Shown here in pieces: positions 23,229 through 34,308 of a stretch of DNA of 64,000 nucleotides; the stretch's first letter is position 1, and each line of letters starts with the position of its first letter. This DNA is from Verticillium longisporum. Its lineage: Eukaryota; Ascomycota; Sordariomycetes; Glomerellales; Plectosphaerellaceae. The notes beneath the pieces were generated by a model. That model was given only the letters and a program-made list of their open reading frames with translations. It was not told the DNA's origin and ran no database searches. The stretch lies in contig JAETXT010000009.1 of the NCBI GenBank assembly GCA_019188255.1, positions 806,001 to 870,000 of the forward strand. The letters are read 5' to 3'. The position numbers and the translations under genes were made by a program.

Positions 23229-25494
23229 ATGCCTGCAGCAGTGAACGGCACACTGCCGCATCCTTTCGATCCCCTCACTTCGGCTGAGATCGAGCAAGCG
23301 ATCGCCGCCGTCCAGAAGGCGCACGGCGAATTGTTCTACAATGTCGTCTCACTCCATGAGCCTCGAAAGGCCGAGATGACCGCCTGGCTGGCCGACCCTG
23401 CCGCCGCCCCTCGGCCTGCGAGGATCGCTGACGTCGTCGTCATCGCCAAGGGCGGCAAGGTCTACGAGGGCTTCGTGGACCTGGTCGAAGACAAGATCAC
23501 TCAATGGGATCTCCTTGACGGCGTGCAGCCAATCGTAAGCCGCTGAGCTCTGACAGTGTCCATGCGCAAACTGACTGGCCAGATCACGATGGAAGAGCTC
23601 GTAGCCGTCGAGCACATCTGTCGCAAGGACCCCAAGGTCATTGAGCAGTGCGAGATCTCCGGCATCCCCAAGGAAGAGATGCACAAGGTGTACTGTGACC
23701 CCTGGACCATCGGTTACGATGAGCGTCACGGCAACGTCGTGCGCCTGCAGCAGGCTCTCATGTACTATCGCCCCGACGTCGACACGTGCCAGTACCAATA
23801 TCCTCTCGACTTCTGCCCCATCTATGATGTTGACAAGCAAGAGATTGTCGATATAGATATTCCCAAGATCCGTCGGCCTATCAGTAAAACGAAGCCTGTC
23901 GACTACCATCCCGCTGCTATTGAGAAGAATGGCGGGTACCGGAAGGATATCAAGCCCATAAATACCACGCAACCAGAGGGCGTGTCGTTCAAAATCGAGG
24001 GCAGGGAGCTCGAGTGGCAGAACTGGAAGTTCCACATTGGCTTCAACTACCGGGAGGGCATTGTCCTCAACAACATCACCTACAACGACAAGGGCATTGT
24101 GAGACCCATCTTCTACCGACTTTCGCTCGCCGAGATGGTCGTACCCTACGGCAACCCGGAGCATCCCCACCAAAGAAAGCACGCTTTTGATCTCGGCGAG
24201 TACGGCGCGGGCTACATGACGAATGCCTTGACGCTGGGCTGCGACTGCAAGGGGTCCATCCATTACCTTGATGCCGAGTTTCCCACGCGTGCTGGCGGTG
24301 TCCGCACGATCAAGAACGCTGTTTGCATCCATGAAGAGGACAGTGGAATTCTGTTCAAGCATAGTGATTTCCGTGATGACTCGGTCATCGTGACGCGGGC
24401 GCGGAAGCTCATTGTGCAGCAGATCTTTACTGCCGCTAACTATGAGTATGCTATTCAGTGGATTTTCCATGTAAGCTGCGTCCACGCCCATACCATTCCG
24501 TTCCATGGACACTGACAACCACTCCAGCAAGACGGTACCATCCAGCCTGAGATCAAGCTCACAGGCATTCTCAACACATATGCCATGAACGAAGGCGAAG
24601 ATACCAATGGCTGGGGCACCCAGGTGTTCCCCGGTGTCAACGCCCACAACCACCAGCACCTATTCTGCCTGCGCGTCGATCCCAACATTGACGGCCCGCG
24701 CAACACAGTCTTCCAGGTCGACACGGTCGCTTCTGACGCCCCGGTCGGCAGTCCTGAGAACTTCTATGGTAACGCCTTTGGGGCCCGTCGCACCAAGCTC
24801 GACACCACAGGCAACTCGAAGACGGACTACAATGGCGCAACATCTCGCACGTGGGAGATTGCCAACACAAGCAAGCTGCATCCTTACAGTGGCAAGCCTG
24901 CTAGCTACAAGCTGGTCAGCCGCGAGGTGCCGGGACTGCTGCCCAAAGAGGGCTCGCTTGTTTGGAAGCGTGCAGCCTTCGCCCGCCACGCGGTGCACGT
25001 CACGAAATGTAAGCTTCCCATACCACCTTGCTACCTCACCATGTTGCCGTGCCCTGTGGACACCTACTAACAGTATAGACCGCGACGATCAACTGTGGCC
25101 AGCAGGCCAACATGTGCCTCAGACTTCAGGCGAACCCTCGCGCGGCATTCCCGAATGGATCGGCGACGGTACTGAGTCGATCGAGGACGAGGACGTCGTG
25201 CTCTGGCACACGTTCGGCGTGACCCATATCCCGGCGCCCGAGGACTTTCCCGTCATGCCGGTCGAGCCGATCACGCTACTGCTGCGGCCGCGCAACTTCT
25301 TCCGGAACAACCCCGTTCTCGACGTGCCGCCGAGCTACGCAAGCACGCCGTCGCAAGTTGCTGCGGGTAAGGGAGCCCTCGACGCGGCGGACAAGGAGAG
25401 TACGCTTGCGTTTAGGGAGTGCTGCTCGAATGGGACCAATGGACAGGCAAATGGTACTAATGGACATGCGAATGGGACCAATGGGTCGTCTTGA
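23229..25494 (+). CDS. Copper amine oxidase (primary-amine oxidase, TPQ-dependent)
   Basis: A 696-aa enzyme, joined as 23229-23534, 23583-24470, 24528-25008 and 25079-25494 (introns 48, 57 and 70 bp). It oxidises primary amines to aldehydes with release of ammonia and hydrogen peroxide and lets fungi use amines as nitrogen sources. The topaquinone precursor Tyr389 sits in AANYEYAIQW, matching N-Y-[DE]-Y. The Cu ligands are H440 and H442 in NHQHLF, plus the late His in GVTHIPAPEDFPVMP. The catalytic-base Asp is in FDLGEYGAGYM. N2/N3 domains precede the catalytic domain. The C-terminus is low complexity with repeated NGTNG and ends GTNGSS, so there is no obvious PTS1 tripeptide although many fungal relatives are peroxisomal. 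Family assignment is firm; location is uncertain. Confidence 0.95.
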
Positions 25495-26070
25495 GTGGAG
25501 GTAAGAATGTAGGATTAGCGATGTCTGAATGCATTTTCCATTTTAAGAGGCCTCCCTCTCTTCGATTCCAGGTATTATAATCGTTTTTCTATTCCTTTGC
25601 CTGCTAGCCTGACATGTTGCTTCGTCCTGAGGACGTGCGTTGGACTCGATCGCTCTTGACCTTCGCCAAGAGATTTTCAGAACCTTGATAGTCTGGTCAT
25701 GGTAGCAAAAGCTCTGGGCGTGCCGCAATAGATCCGTCTTGGGGTATCCCTTAGCAGCTTTAAGTCTGTCGCCAAGGCCACGAGCGGCACCTGTGGATTC
25801 TCAAGGACGGTTACTTCTAATATGTGGGTTCGAGCAGTGAGAGATGCGTTCTCACGATGCCAGTAAAAAGCAGCTGAGCGCACTTGGCAATCCTTCGTTC
25901 GTCTTGGTATGAGTCGCCTCCACTCATGACGAAATTTGGTTCCAAGCTTCAGATTTACGTGTTGAGGAGTCCGGACTTAAATATCTTCAGCTATTGCCAG
26001 CTCCGGGTCTCTCTTCAATACTTCCAGCACGCTATCGCTCAATCATCGTGAAAATCAGAAATCGAACAGT
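25495..26070. other. Intergenic, no gene recognised
   Basis: Spacer between two plus-strand genes. It must contain the amine oxidase terminator and the promoter of the following secreted-protein gene. No coding frame is recognised. Confidence 0.5.
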
Positions 26071-27002
26071 ATGCCCACTAAAATACCCTTTGCTCTCGCG
26101 GCTGCACTCCTCCTGTCTGGTCAGCCTTGTGCGACCGCCCAGAGGAACGAAAGCCTTGAAGACTGCCATCTCCCCATCCGCCACCTCGCAGACAACCGCA
26201 GCTGGAATGCCACTGGCACCATTGCTGTCCCGCCGCTTGACAATGGAGATGAAGATTGGTTCGTCTCTACAACCCTGACCGACATCCGCAAAACCAACGT
26301 TTACTTCGACGGCTGGCCGACAGCTCAAGACCTGGCCGTCTTCCTCAGCGTGCCCCAGAGCTTTGTTGGCACCGAGACTGGCAACGCGACGCGCGTGTGC
26401 GGGTACACCATGCCCGGGCAGAATGCGACCTCTGTGGGTGACGCGTCGAGTGAGGACTCATGTAGCGGCGTATTGTCGGAAGAGTGTATCGAAGAAGCCT
26501 TGAAGACGCCGATGCCCCCCTCTGACGGGTCCTGTCCTGAGCTCAACCTCGGGGATAAATGTGACGTCTCCACTGGCTTCCGCACCTGTACGTGCCCTCC
26601 CGCCTCTCGTTCGCGTTCTTAGCTCGAATACTGACTGGGAAAGCCAACCCTGTACAACTCAACCCGTCCGTCTGCGTTTTGGACAATCTCCCGCACACCG
26701 ATGTTCCAAACGGATACCGCTCCTTTGCTGGTTTCCCCGGCTGGCGCATCATGCCTCCGGACGAGGAGGAGAACGAGTTCGATGTATACGACCTGCGGGT
26801 ACAGCAAACTGTGCCTATGCTTTTCACGGTGCAGTCTGGATCACAGCAAAAAGTGTACCTTGTCTGTCTTGCGCCAAACAAGGTAGTGGATGGGAGCCGG
26901 GAGCCACAGGCAGAGTTCCCGCCTTCGGATGCGGGGGTAGTTTGGCGCGGGTCCGGTTTAGCCTTCGCTGCGACATTCATGGCTGCTGCCATGCAGTTGT
27001 AA
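26071..27002 (+). CDS. Secreted Cys-containing protein, probably GPI-anchored, function unknown
   Basis: A 291-aa protein, joined as 26071-26587 and 26644-27002 (56-bp intron, phase 1). The signal peptide MPTKIPFALAAALLLSGQPC ends near ATAQ. The mature chain has several N-glycosylation sequons (NES, NRS, NAT), a WFVSTTLTDIRKTNVYFDGWP beta segment, and Cys residues around RVCGYTMPG, SCSGVLSEECIEEAL, GSCPELNLGDKCD and PSVCVLDN. The C-terminus, GSGLAFAATFMAAAMQL, is hydrophobic after small residues, as in a GPI signal. I do not recognise the family. The architecture suggests a wall- or membrane-attached surface protein. Confidence 0.75.
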
Positions 27003-27503
27003 GTGTTACGGGGTATACCCGTTGATGTTGTATGGTCCTATGGCCTATATCTCTATGGATGCAGCCCAGATGAATTGACAACGTTGATTCCATACGTATC
27101 CTTTTGGCTTAATTGGATAGCTGCCAGCAAGGCACTTACGACCGTGTGAGGGCTGCCACTAAGCCCCTTCGGGGCCAACCGTAACAGTAAGTTACATCAC
27201 TGGCTTGCAGTCAATCAATGCCATTGAGCATCGCAGGGCCCCGTGGTTACGACTCATATGATCAATTTGGAGTACCTGTGATGGCATTCAGGCCGATACT
27301 TGTCATCTCAACCCATAGTAAACGTAGTCAACCCCAAGCCAGAGAATAACTCCGTCACCAGGTTTGTCCGAGAATGAATTACGACCTTGGCCCTTTTGCT
27401 GCGACTGATCGACATACTTGACCAGTTCGGATTGACTCCCAATCATTGACAGAAAGAGAATCTGCTGACGAGGTCCTATTCTGCAGTGGTTGTGTTGTTC
27501 CGA
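27003..27503. other. Convergent intergenic gap
   Basis: Contains the 3' ends of the flanking convergent genes. No coding content is recognised. Confidence 0.5.
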
Positions 27504-28502
27504 CTACTCGCCCTTCTTGGGGGTACCCTGGGCTTGCTTCTTTTCAGGGACCTGGGAGTCTGGCTTTTGGTCCTTGGGCTTCTCAGCCTCCTTTGTCTTC
27601 GGGCCAGTTTTGGGCTCTGTCTTCTTCGGTCCCTCATCCTTAGGGGCTGGTGTCTTCGAAGGACCGTCCTTCTTAGGGTGCTCCGGCTTCTTGTGCTCGG
27701 GCCTCTTTGGATGCTCGGGCCTTTTGGGGTGTTCAGGCTTCTTGGGGTGCTCCGGCTTCTTGGGGTGTTCAGGCTTTTTGGGATGCTCTGGCTCCTTAGG
27801 ATGCTCTGGCTTCTTGGGGTGCTCCGCCTTTTGTTCTGGCTTCTTGTGGTGCTTAGGCTTCGGGTTCTTGGGATGCTCCGGCTTTTTAGGATGCTCCGGC
27901 TTCTTGGGGTGCTCCGGCTCTTCATCGTGCTTTGTCTTGGGCTTATCGTGGTGCTTGGACTTGCTAGGATGCTTGCCATCCTTCGGGTGCTTCTTCTCCG
28001 GCTTGTCGTCGTGGCCCTTGGATTTTTGCTTATCACCCTTCGTCTTTTCGTGCTTCTTAAGGCCCTTCTTCTTGTCGTGCTTGTCACCTTCCTTCTTGCC
28101 GTGGTTTCCGGGCTTTTCTTGCTTTTCTTGAGGAGGGTTTCGCATTTCAGCAGATGGATTGACAGATTCAGCTGCATCGCTAACCCCCATCTTTGTCACA
28201 TCCTTGCCCTTCCTTTCTTTTCCTTTTCCTTTCTCCAACTTCTTCTCCTTGATAGTCTCTTTTACCTTCTCCACAGGAGCCTTCTCCTTTTCCACGACTG
28301 GCACTATGGCGCTGTACTTCTTCGCTGAGCGGCACATGCCAAGACAGTCGGTGGTAGTCGTACATCCTGCAGCAATTGGGACGCAAACCCAACCCTTGCC
28401 GCAGTCAGGCTTGGCGAGAGTTCGACAGAACTGGCTCTTGGGCATGGCGAGTGCCGTGGGCAGGATGAGGGCAGCGCCCGTAAGAAGGGCCCCGAGCTTC
28501 AT
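27504..28502 (-). CDS. Secreted Lys/Pro-rich repeat protein with short Cys-rich head
   Basis: A 332-aa protein starting at MKLGALLTGAALILPTALA, a signal peptide. An ATG three codons upstream is possible. A compact head of about 40 residues follows with six Cys (FCRTLAKPDCGKGWVC, then CTTTTDCLGMC). The rest is extremely hydrophilic, Lys/Glu/Pro/His-rich and without Cys, and includes an array of about 12 PEHPKK-type hexapeptides (genomic 27669-27917) with PKR, PKE and PKN variants. It resembles fungal secreted wall-associated or adhesin-like proteins with a small folded head and a long disordered basic stalk. No family was recognised. The repeat also creates long Leu/Gly-rich frames on the opposite strand, which are artefacts. 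Confidence 0.7.
   Translation of the reverse strand: MKLGALLTGAALILPTALAMPKSQFCRTLAKPDCGKGWVCVPIAAGCTTTTDCLGMCRSAKKYSAIVPVVEKEKAPVEKVKETIKEKKLEKGKGKERKGKDVTKMGVSDAAESVNPSAEMRNPPQEKQEKPGNHGKKEGDKHDKKKGLKKHEKTKGDKQKSKGHDDKPEKKHPKDGKHPSKSKHHDKPKTKHDEEPEHPKKPEHPKKPEHPKNPKPKHHKKPEQKAEHPKKPEHPKEPEHPKKPEHPKKPEHPKKPEHPKRPEHPKRPEHKKPEHPKKDGPSKTPAPKDEGPKKTEPKTGPKTKEAEKPKDQKPDSQVPEKKQAQGTPKKGE
27669..27917 (-). repeat. Array of degenerate 18-bp units encoding PEHPKK
   Basis: Successive 18-bp units encode Pro-Glu-His-Pro-Lys-Lys with single-residue variants. One break (NPKPKHHKKPEQKAE) divides a short array of about three units from a longer one of about eight. Third-position variation between units shows that the array is not very recent. 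It lies inside the secreted Lys/Pro-rich protein gene. Confidence 0.85.
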
Positions 28503-30151
28503 GGTGGTCAAATGTAATGATGAACAAGGGTGTTAGGGGGGTCTTGATAGCACCACAAGATGTGAAGTTGCAATGAGGGTTTCTTGAGAAGCAGCGAGCC
28601 ATCATCTTATGTAGACGAGATTCAGTTGCCATAATCGGAAGCGGCCTCTCAATGAGTTCGTCACACGGAGCGTAGTGGAAAGTGGTTTTCCTTTTCTGAA
28701 GCCTGCTCGTAACCTTACCAAGCCTGAATGTCACAACTGTCACTGCATAAACGGCTGAACTCAATTCGACGACTTCACCAGCTGTCGCCGTGATCCGAAG
28801 CGGCCACTTTTCAAGTGGCGCAATATCTCAATGAGGATGCCACTGGTTGTATCGAAATGCATATTGCCTTGGACTTTATTCTGTGCTCCAGCATATATTT
28901 ACTCCAGCATGACTTTTCTTTTGCATATGAGTGAGGATATTAGACGTGGCCCGTGGCTGCAAAGCACGCCCTTCCCGGAACCCAATGAAGGTTCGATGCC
29001 TGGTGAGGTGGCTTCAAATTTCTACCCGCTGCACATAGATTTCGAGAAGCGCTGACGGAAAATAGTGTCTGACCTATGCTTCGTATCGCAGGTTGCTAGA
29101 CTCGCGTCCCAAACATACCTTCACGGCACAACACTACGGCGGACAAACCTCTTCAGTTTTACTGCCTAAAAATGGGTGATGGCCATCATATTTACAAGGT
29201 AGATACAGGATCCCTATTAGTTTCCCGACGTGGCAGCGGATGGCGACAATCCCCAAACCTTTGACGCCTCACGAATCGCAAACTCAGCATGTGTGGGCAC
29301 TGAACTCCGGCCGTGCTCCCAGTCAATTACCCTGTGGCGCTACGGTACCTTGAGCCTTGAATTGGCGTCTGGCGAGCCCCGGCAAATGGTCATCTCCAGT
29401 ATGTAGTCGGTGTTATCAAGAGCAGGGCGTAAGGACTTGGACACAAACCTAGTAACGAGAGGAGGAATAAATCTCAGTCACCAGCCTGGGCAGGCTTGTG
29501 AACAGTCGATGAGGGGAATATCGTCACCTGCAGACGATCATACCTCAAATCCGCCCCCAACGCCCTAACCCACACATGCCGAGGACGTCACAACATCCGA
29601 CCACACCCCAAGGGCCAGAGGTCTCAGCACTCATTCATCCCGGAGACCAAATCTGCCCGGCCGATCACAGCAGCGCCGACCCCGCACCCGGCGGAACGAA
29701 TGAGCGCCAACGCCGCCCCCACGTGAATGTCCGATTCCGAGGCCCCGCGCCGGTCGCCTCTTCTGGGTGACCTCACATGCAAACTCGCTCCAGTTGGCGT
29801 CGTATATCGGGCGAAAGCCTACCGTGGAACATGCTGTGATCGTCATGACACACATTGCTTGTTCCTATTTCCCGCGGTGATACTGTGACACAGTCGGTTG
29901 GCTGCATCTCGGCTCGCCGAGACGGGCGAAAACCACGATGATCTTCGCTACAAGTCGTTCGGATGAGCTGGGAGCGAGCCACGTGCTTGAACGGACACGA
30001 TTGTCAGGAACACCTCAACGCACGCCAAGGCCTGGGTCGTCGAAATGACCCCTCAGACTCTCAACAGAACGGCAAAACATAAGTAGCGGCGACCGCCATG
30101 CGATCTCACCATCGAGACAGGCTCAAGAGCAGCGGCGGTAACACAGCAGTA
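28503..30151. other. Intergenic, divergent promoters
   Basis: Upstream of both the Lys/Pro-rich secreted protein and the EEP-fold enzyme. Frames of up to about 120 codons occur but carry no recognisable domain. Confidence 0.5.
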
Positions 30152-31093
30152 ATGAAGGCAAGCGTCCTCCTGGCATCCGGCCTCCCGGCCCTCGCAGCCT
30201 CGAAAATCATAGAGTTCACACCCCGCCTCATATCCTACAACATTCGCTGGGCCGTCCCCGTCGTCCTCCCCCCGGAACCCGCCTGGTCCGACCGCCTCCC
30301 CTCCCTGGCATCGCAGCTCTTCCACGAAACCGCCGGCCGCCCGACATCCCTCGTCTGCCTGCAGGAAGTCCTCGCGACGCAGCTCGCCGACATCAAAGCC
30401 GCCCTCGGCACCCCAACCTGGACCTCCGTCGGCGTCGGCCGCGACGACGGCGCCGAGGGCGGCGAGTTCTCGCCCATCCTCTTCCGGCCCGACGCCTACG
30501 AGCTGCTCAACAGCTCGACACGCTGGCTCTCACCGACGCCAGACGAGCCGGGCAGCAAGGGGTGGGACGCGGCGCTGCCGCGCGTCGTGACGACGGCGAC
30601 GCTGCGGGAGCGTCGGAGCGGCGCGCCGCTGACGTATATGTGTACGCACTTTGACCACATTGGCCAGAGGGCGCGCGTCGAGTCGGCGAAGCTGCTCGTG
30701 CGCTTCGCGGAGGAGGCTGCGGCTATGGTGGTGGACGGTGCGGAGGGCGAGGAGACGCCTGTTTTCCTGGGGGGCGACTTGAACATTACGCCGGAGAACC
30801 CTGCGTATCTGGAAATGGTTGCTGAGGGGAACTATCACGATGCGAAGGATGTTGTGGATCCGAGACGAATCCATGGACATCTCAACACCTATACAGGGTT
30901 TTCGGATAACCGGCGTGGGTGGTCGCGCATTGATCATGTTTTTGTCTGGAGGCCTGAAGCCCGGGATATGGAGCTGCTCAACTACGGCGTCGTGGAGAAC
31001 AAGTTTGATGACGATCTTTGGATATCGGATCATCGTCCCGTCATTGTCGATGTCAGCTTTGCAGTCAACAAAACGTGTGTTGAACGCAGCTAG
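30152..31093 (+). CDS. Secreted endonuclease/exonuclease/phosphatase (EEP) fold enzyme
   Basis: A 313-aa intronless protein. The ATG at 30152 opens MKASVLLASGLPALAAS, a signal peptide. An upstream in-frame ATG at 30098 would bury it behind 18 polar residues, so it was rejected. EEP motifs are in order: the metal-site N30 in RLISYNIRW, the metal-binding E72 in CLQEVL, HFDHIGQRAR (the phosphate-binding His region), GGDLN with D209 and N211, IDHVFVW, and the catalytic SDHRPV with H294. This is the DNase I/inositol-polyphosphate-phosphatase fold. Secreted fungal members act as phosphodiesterases or nucleases, but the substrate is not readable. It lies tail to tail with the second S8 protease, 86 bases apart. 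Confidence 0.88.
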   Translation: MKASVLLASGLPALAASKIIEFTPRLISYNIRWAVPVVLPPEPAWSDRLPSLASQLFHETAGRPTSLVCLQEVLATQLADIKAALGTPTWTSVGVGRDDGAEGGEFSPILFRPDAYELLNSSTRWLSPTPDEPGSKGWDAALPRVVTTATLRERRSGAPLTYMCTHFDHIGQRARVESAKLLVRFAEEAAAMVVDGAEGEETPVFLGGDLNITPENPAYLEMVAEGNYHDAKDVVDPRRIHGHLNTYTGFSDNRRGWSRIDHVFVWRPEARDMELLNYGVVENKFDDDLWISDHRPVIVDVSFAVNKTCVERS

Positions 31094-31179
31094 TCAAATG
31101 GACCGAGTAATGAGTATCAAGAGTCTATCATGTCTCATCTACAAATATCATGACATTGTATCCTTCACATCACATCCCT

Positions 31180-34100
31180 CTAATACTTGCCCGTGATGGT
31201 GATCTCAGGCGCCTGGAACACGTCCCAGTTGTCCGAAGCCTCGGGGTTTCCGAACGGCTTCAGCGTAGCGAAGCGGATGTGATACTTGCCCTCGTCGATC
31301 TGGCTTCCGTTACCCAGCCTGCCGAACCAGTAGTAGCGGAAGAACTGTGCCGTGTTCTCCGCGTTACGGTAGATGTCCGTGACGGGGAAGGTGAAGGTCT
31401 GGTTGGGGTTGTGGAAGACAGGGTTGAAGACTTCAACCGAGGCAGCACCAGCCCAAGCCGCGGCGGGGCCGATGTAGCCGTTCTGGCCTTCAACAGGAGG
31501 GTACTTCCAGTTGCGCTCCCTCCAGCCAGCTTCGTAGATCTGTACAGGCCAGTCAGTAAAACCCCCAGCAAGAACAACACGAGTAAAACATACATCGAAG
31601 CGAACCTGGCGCGAGCCCCAAATGAGCTTGCTGAAGATTTTGGGGAAATCCTGGGCACCAACACTCAGGTCAAAGGAGTAGCTGAAACTGTTAGCACAAG
31701 TCAAATGGATGAGCCATATAGTACATACGAAGCCTTCTGAGCAATGGGGGTGTTGCTGACGCCCGAGTACGACAGGGGAAAGCCGGACTGGTAGATGGGA
31801 TCGGATTGGCGCTTAAGATCGGCACCGAGGCCAAGGAAGGGAACGGACAGGCGCTCGCCGTTGCTGCCAACAACAAAAACCTTGCCACCGTAGAGAGGCA
31901 GAGCCGAGGCGTTCCAGCCAAGGGTGTCAGGGTTGCGGAAGTTGACGCTGACGGTCTTGCTCTCGCCGGGCTTCAGGGTGAAGTCGCGGGGCAGGCTGAT
32001 GCCAACCTCGAGCTTCTTAGGACGCAGCTCAGCGAAGCTCTTGAGACGGCGGGTGAGGCCTCCAGTGACGGTGGGGAGGTAGCCGAGAGAGTCGACACCA
32101 GCGCCATGTTCGTACGAGAGAGCGTACTCGATAGTCTGCTTGCCCTCGTTCTTGACGGTGATGTCGTGGTAGCGGTTGAAGTAGCGCGTGTCGTTGAGCT
32201 CAATCTTGTCAAACCGCAGGAGGGTGTCGTAGTTGACGACCTTCCAGGCGTTGATGAGACCGCTACCGACCTGAGCAGGGGAGGCGGGGAAGTTGTAGTC
32301 AAGAGCGGAGCCGTCAGACCAGGGCACAGAGACACCGCTGGAGATGATGCGCTCGCTGAGTTCCTTGGCGAAGCCGTTGCCGTGCTTGGATCGACCGCCA
32401 TGAGCACCGATCCAGAGAGCAGCAACACCAGCGACGTAAGGGCAGGCCATCGAGGTACCACTGATGGTGTTGTAGCCACCATCGAACCACGCACTGAAGA
32501 TATCGCCGCCAGGACCAGCAACATCGGGCTTGAACTGGAGGTCGTATGTGGCGCTCCACGAGGTGAAGATGCTGGGGCGGCCACCAGCATCATAGTCGAT
32601 GGCAACCACCTGCTCGGGGTTGATGGAGAAGTCGGCCGTAACATTGCCACCAGCCTTGATGGTGTTGACGATGGCGACGCCAGCATCGGCGCTGATGGCA
32701 GCAGTCAGGGCGGGGGAGGCTGCGTCGAAAGGAGGCTTCTGCAGGGTGCCCTCATTGTTGTAAATCAGGACGTACTTGGCGCCAGCGGCAGCAAGGTTCT
32801 GCTGCTTGACGGTATAAGCACAGGTTCCGCGCCTCACAAGAGCGACAACGTTGGAGAAGTCGCGGCCGGTAAGAGGAGAGCAGGCGTCGTCGGCAACAGC
32901 AGTATTGAGCGTGACGGGGACAATGGGCCAGTCAACGACAGAGGGAGGCACGTTCGATGAGGCGGGAATGTATCCTGCCCTGGTTGAGTTGACCTTGCCG
33001 TCGAGGCTGAAGGTGACCTCGAAGGGCGTGGCCGGGAAGACCTCGTTGCGAATGGACGCAACAGCGACAACGTTGCGACCAGAACCGCCTGAAGTGCCGA
33101 AGAAAGCACCAGCAGCACCGCTGTTGCCGGCGGAGATGGTGACGACAACGCCATCCTCCACCAAACGAGAGGCGACGACAGCCCAGGCATTCTCAGCCCA
33201 GCCGTTGGTGCCTCCAATACTGGCAGTGATAATATCCACCTAGCAATGTCAGCGGAGCGACATCACTGTGGGCAATGGCCACTTACACCATCCTCATACG
33301 CACGGAGGAAAGACTCGATCAGAGTGGCCGAGTCGGTGGAGGGCTAAGACGAATCAGCGTCAATCCATCTTCGCGTCACAGGGTCCAGCTTCACGTACGG
33401 ACTGGGAGAAGACCTTGTAGGCGTAAAGGGTAGCCTCGGGCGCAACACCCTTCCAGCTACATTTGGTCAGCGTTTTCCTTCTTCCAGTGGAAGAGAATTG
33501 TAAGGCATCGTACTATTCGGTGGAGCCGGCAATGATGCCAGCAACGTGGGTGCCGTGACCGCTGAAATCGTTCGGGTCTTGGTCGGGCTCCTTGGGGGTG
33601 GTGGGCCAGACTGGTAGTGATAATTAATACAGCATCCAGAGAAGACGTGTGGATGGCCAACTCACTTCCGTCGCCAACCAGATCGTAGCCACCGGCAACC
33701 TTGAAGCCAGGTCCGAAGCCCTTACCAAGCTGCACATCGTCAGCAACTGTCTTCTCCGCTCGAGGTCTCTTTACGCACAGCATTGTGGTTGTAGGCAATA
33801 CCAGTGTCAACGACGCCGATCTTGACGCCCTTGCCGAGGATGCCCTGCTCGTGGAGCTTGTCGACACCGGTAGCGATGTGCGGCGTGTACTCAATGGCCT
33901 TGGCGTCGTCGCTGAAGCCCTGGTGGACCTCAAAGGATGGCAGGTCGACCTTCTCGTTGAGCCAGACGTTCTTGACCTCAGGCAGCCTCAGGAGGGTGTC
34001 CAGGTTGTAGGACTCGGTCTCGACGCTGACGCCGGAGAAGATGTCCGACTCGAATGTCTTGACGACAGTGATGTCGTCGGTGGACTCGAGGCTGGCCTGG

Positions 34101-34308
34101 CGCCTGCGCAGAGAGCTCTGGTACGGATCAGCGGGGGCTCACGACCACGGTCACTGACATGACGGTTCCTTACACGGCTGTACTCAATGATGTAGCTCTT
34201 GGCGACGTACTCCCGGTTGTCCTCGGCCGTGTCAAGATCGAGGCGGCGCTCGAGGGCAAGGGCGCCCCGTGCCAGGGGCAGAGCCAGAAGCAGACTGTTC
34301 ACACGCAT
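31180..34308 (-). CDS. Secreted subtilisin-like serine protease (S8), copy B
   Basis: A 902-aa preproprotease in nine exons on the minus strand: 34174-34308, 33779-34117, 33666-33729, 33514-33610, 33399-33456, 33287-33343, 31729-33239, 31594-31681 and 31180-31539. The introns are 47-57 bp and every join keeps frame. A signal peptide (MRVNSLLLALPLARGALA) is followed by an I9-like propeptide (SYIIEYSR). The triad is D149 in GVVDTGIAYNH, H198 in SGHGTHVAGIIAG and S513 in SGTSMACPYVAG, with the oxyanion Asn in ISAGNSGAAG. A PA-type insert (GTCAYTVKQQNLAAAGAKYVLIY) and a C-terminal Fn3-like region ending NWDVFQAPEITITGKY complete the layout. It is paralogous to 16706-19589, with the same domain order and an identical 339-bp second exon, but has six additional introns. 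Confidence 0.93.

Noticed and set aside
23349..24659. 436-codon minus-strand open frame opposite the amine oxidase
   Set aside because: It is the antisense of strongly conserved coding sequence and spans its introns; composition is Val/Leu/Asp-rich without any domain. Codon bias creates it.
27486..28328. 280-codon Leu-rich plus-strand frame resembling a membrane protein
   Set aside because: It is the complement of the PEHPKK/Lys-rich repeat gene; the LL/GCSGFL repeats are translations of the same 18-bp units. The minus strand has a signal peptide and proper start.
31806..32960. 384-codon plus-strand frame opposite S8 protease copy B
   Set aside because: Pure antisense of the catalytic exon, no motif; the minus strand carries the triad, oxyanion hole and PA domain.
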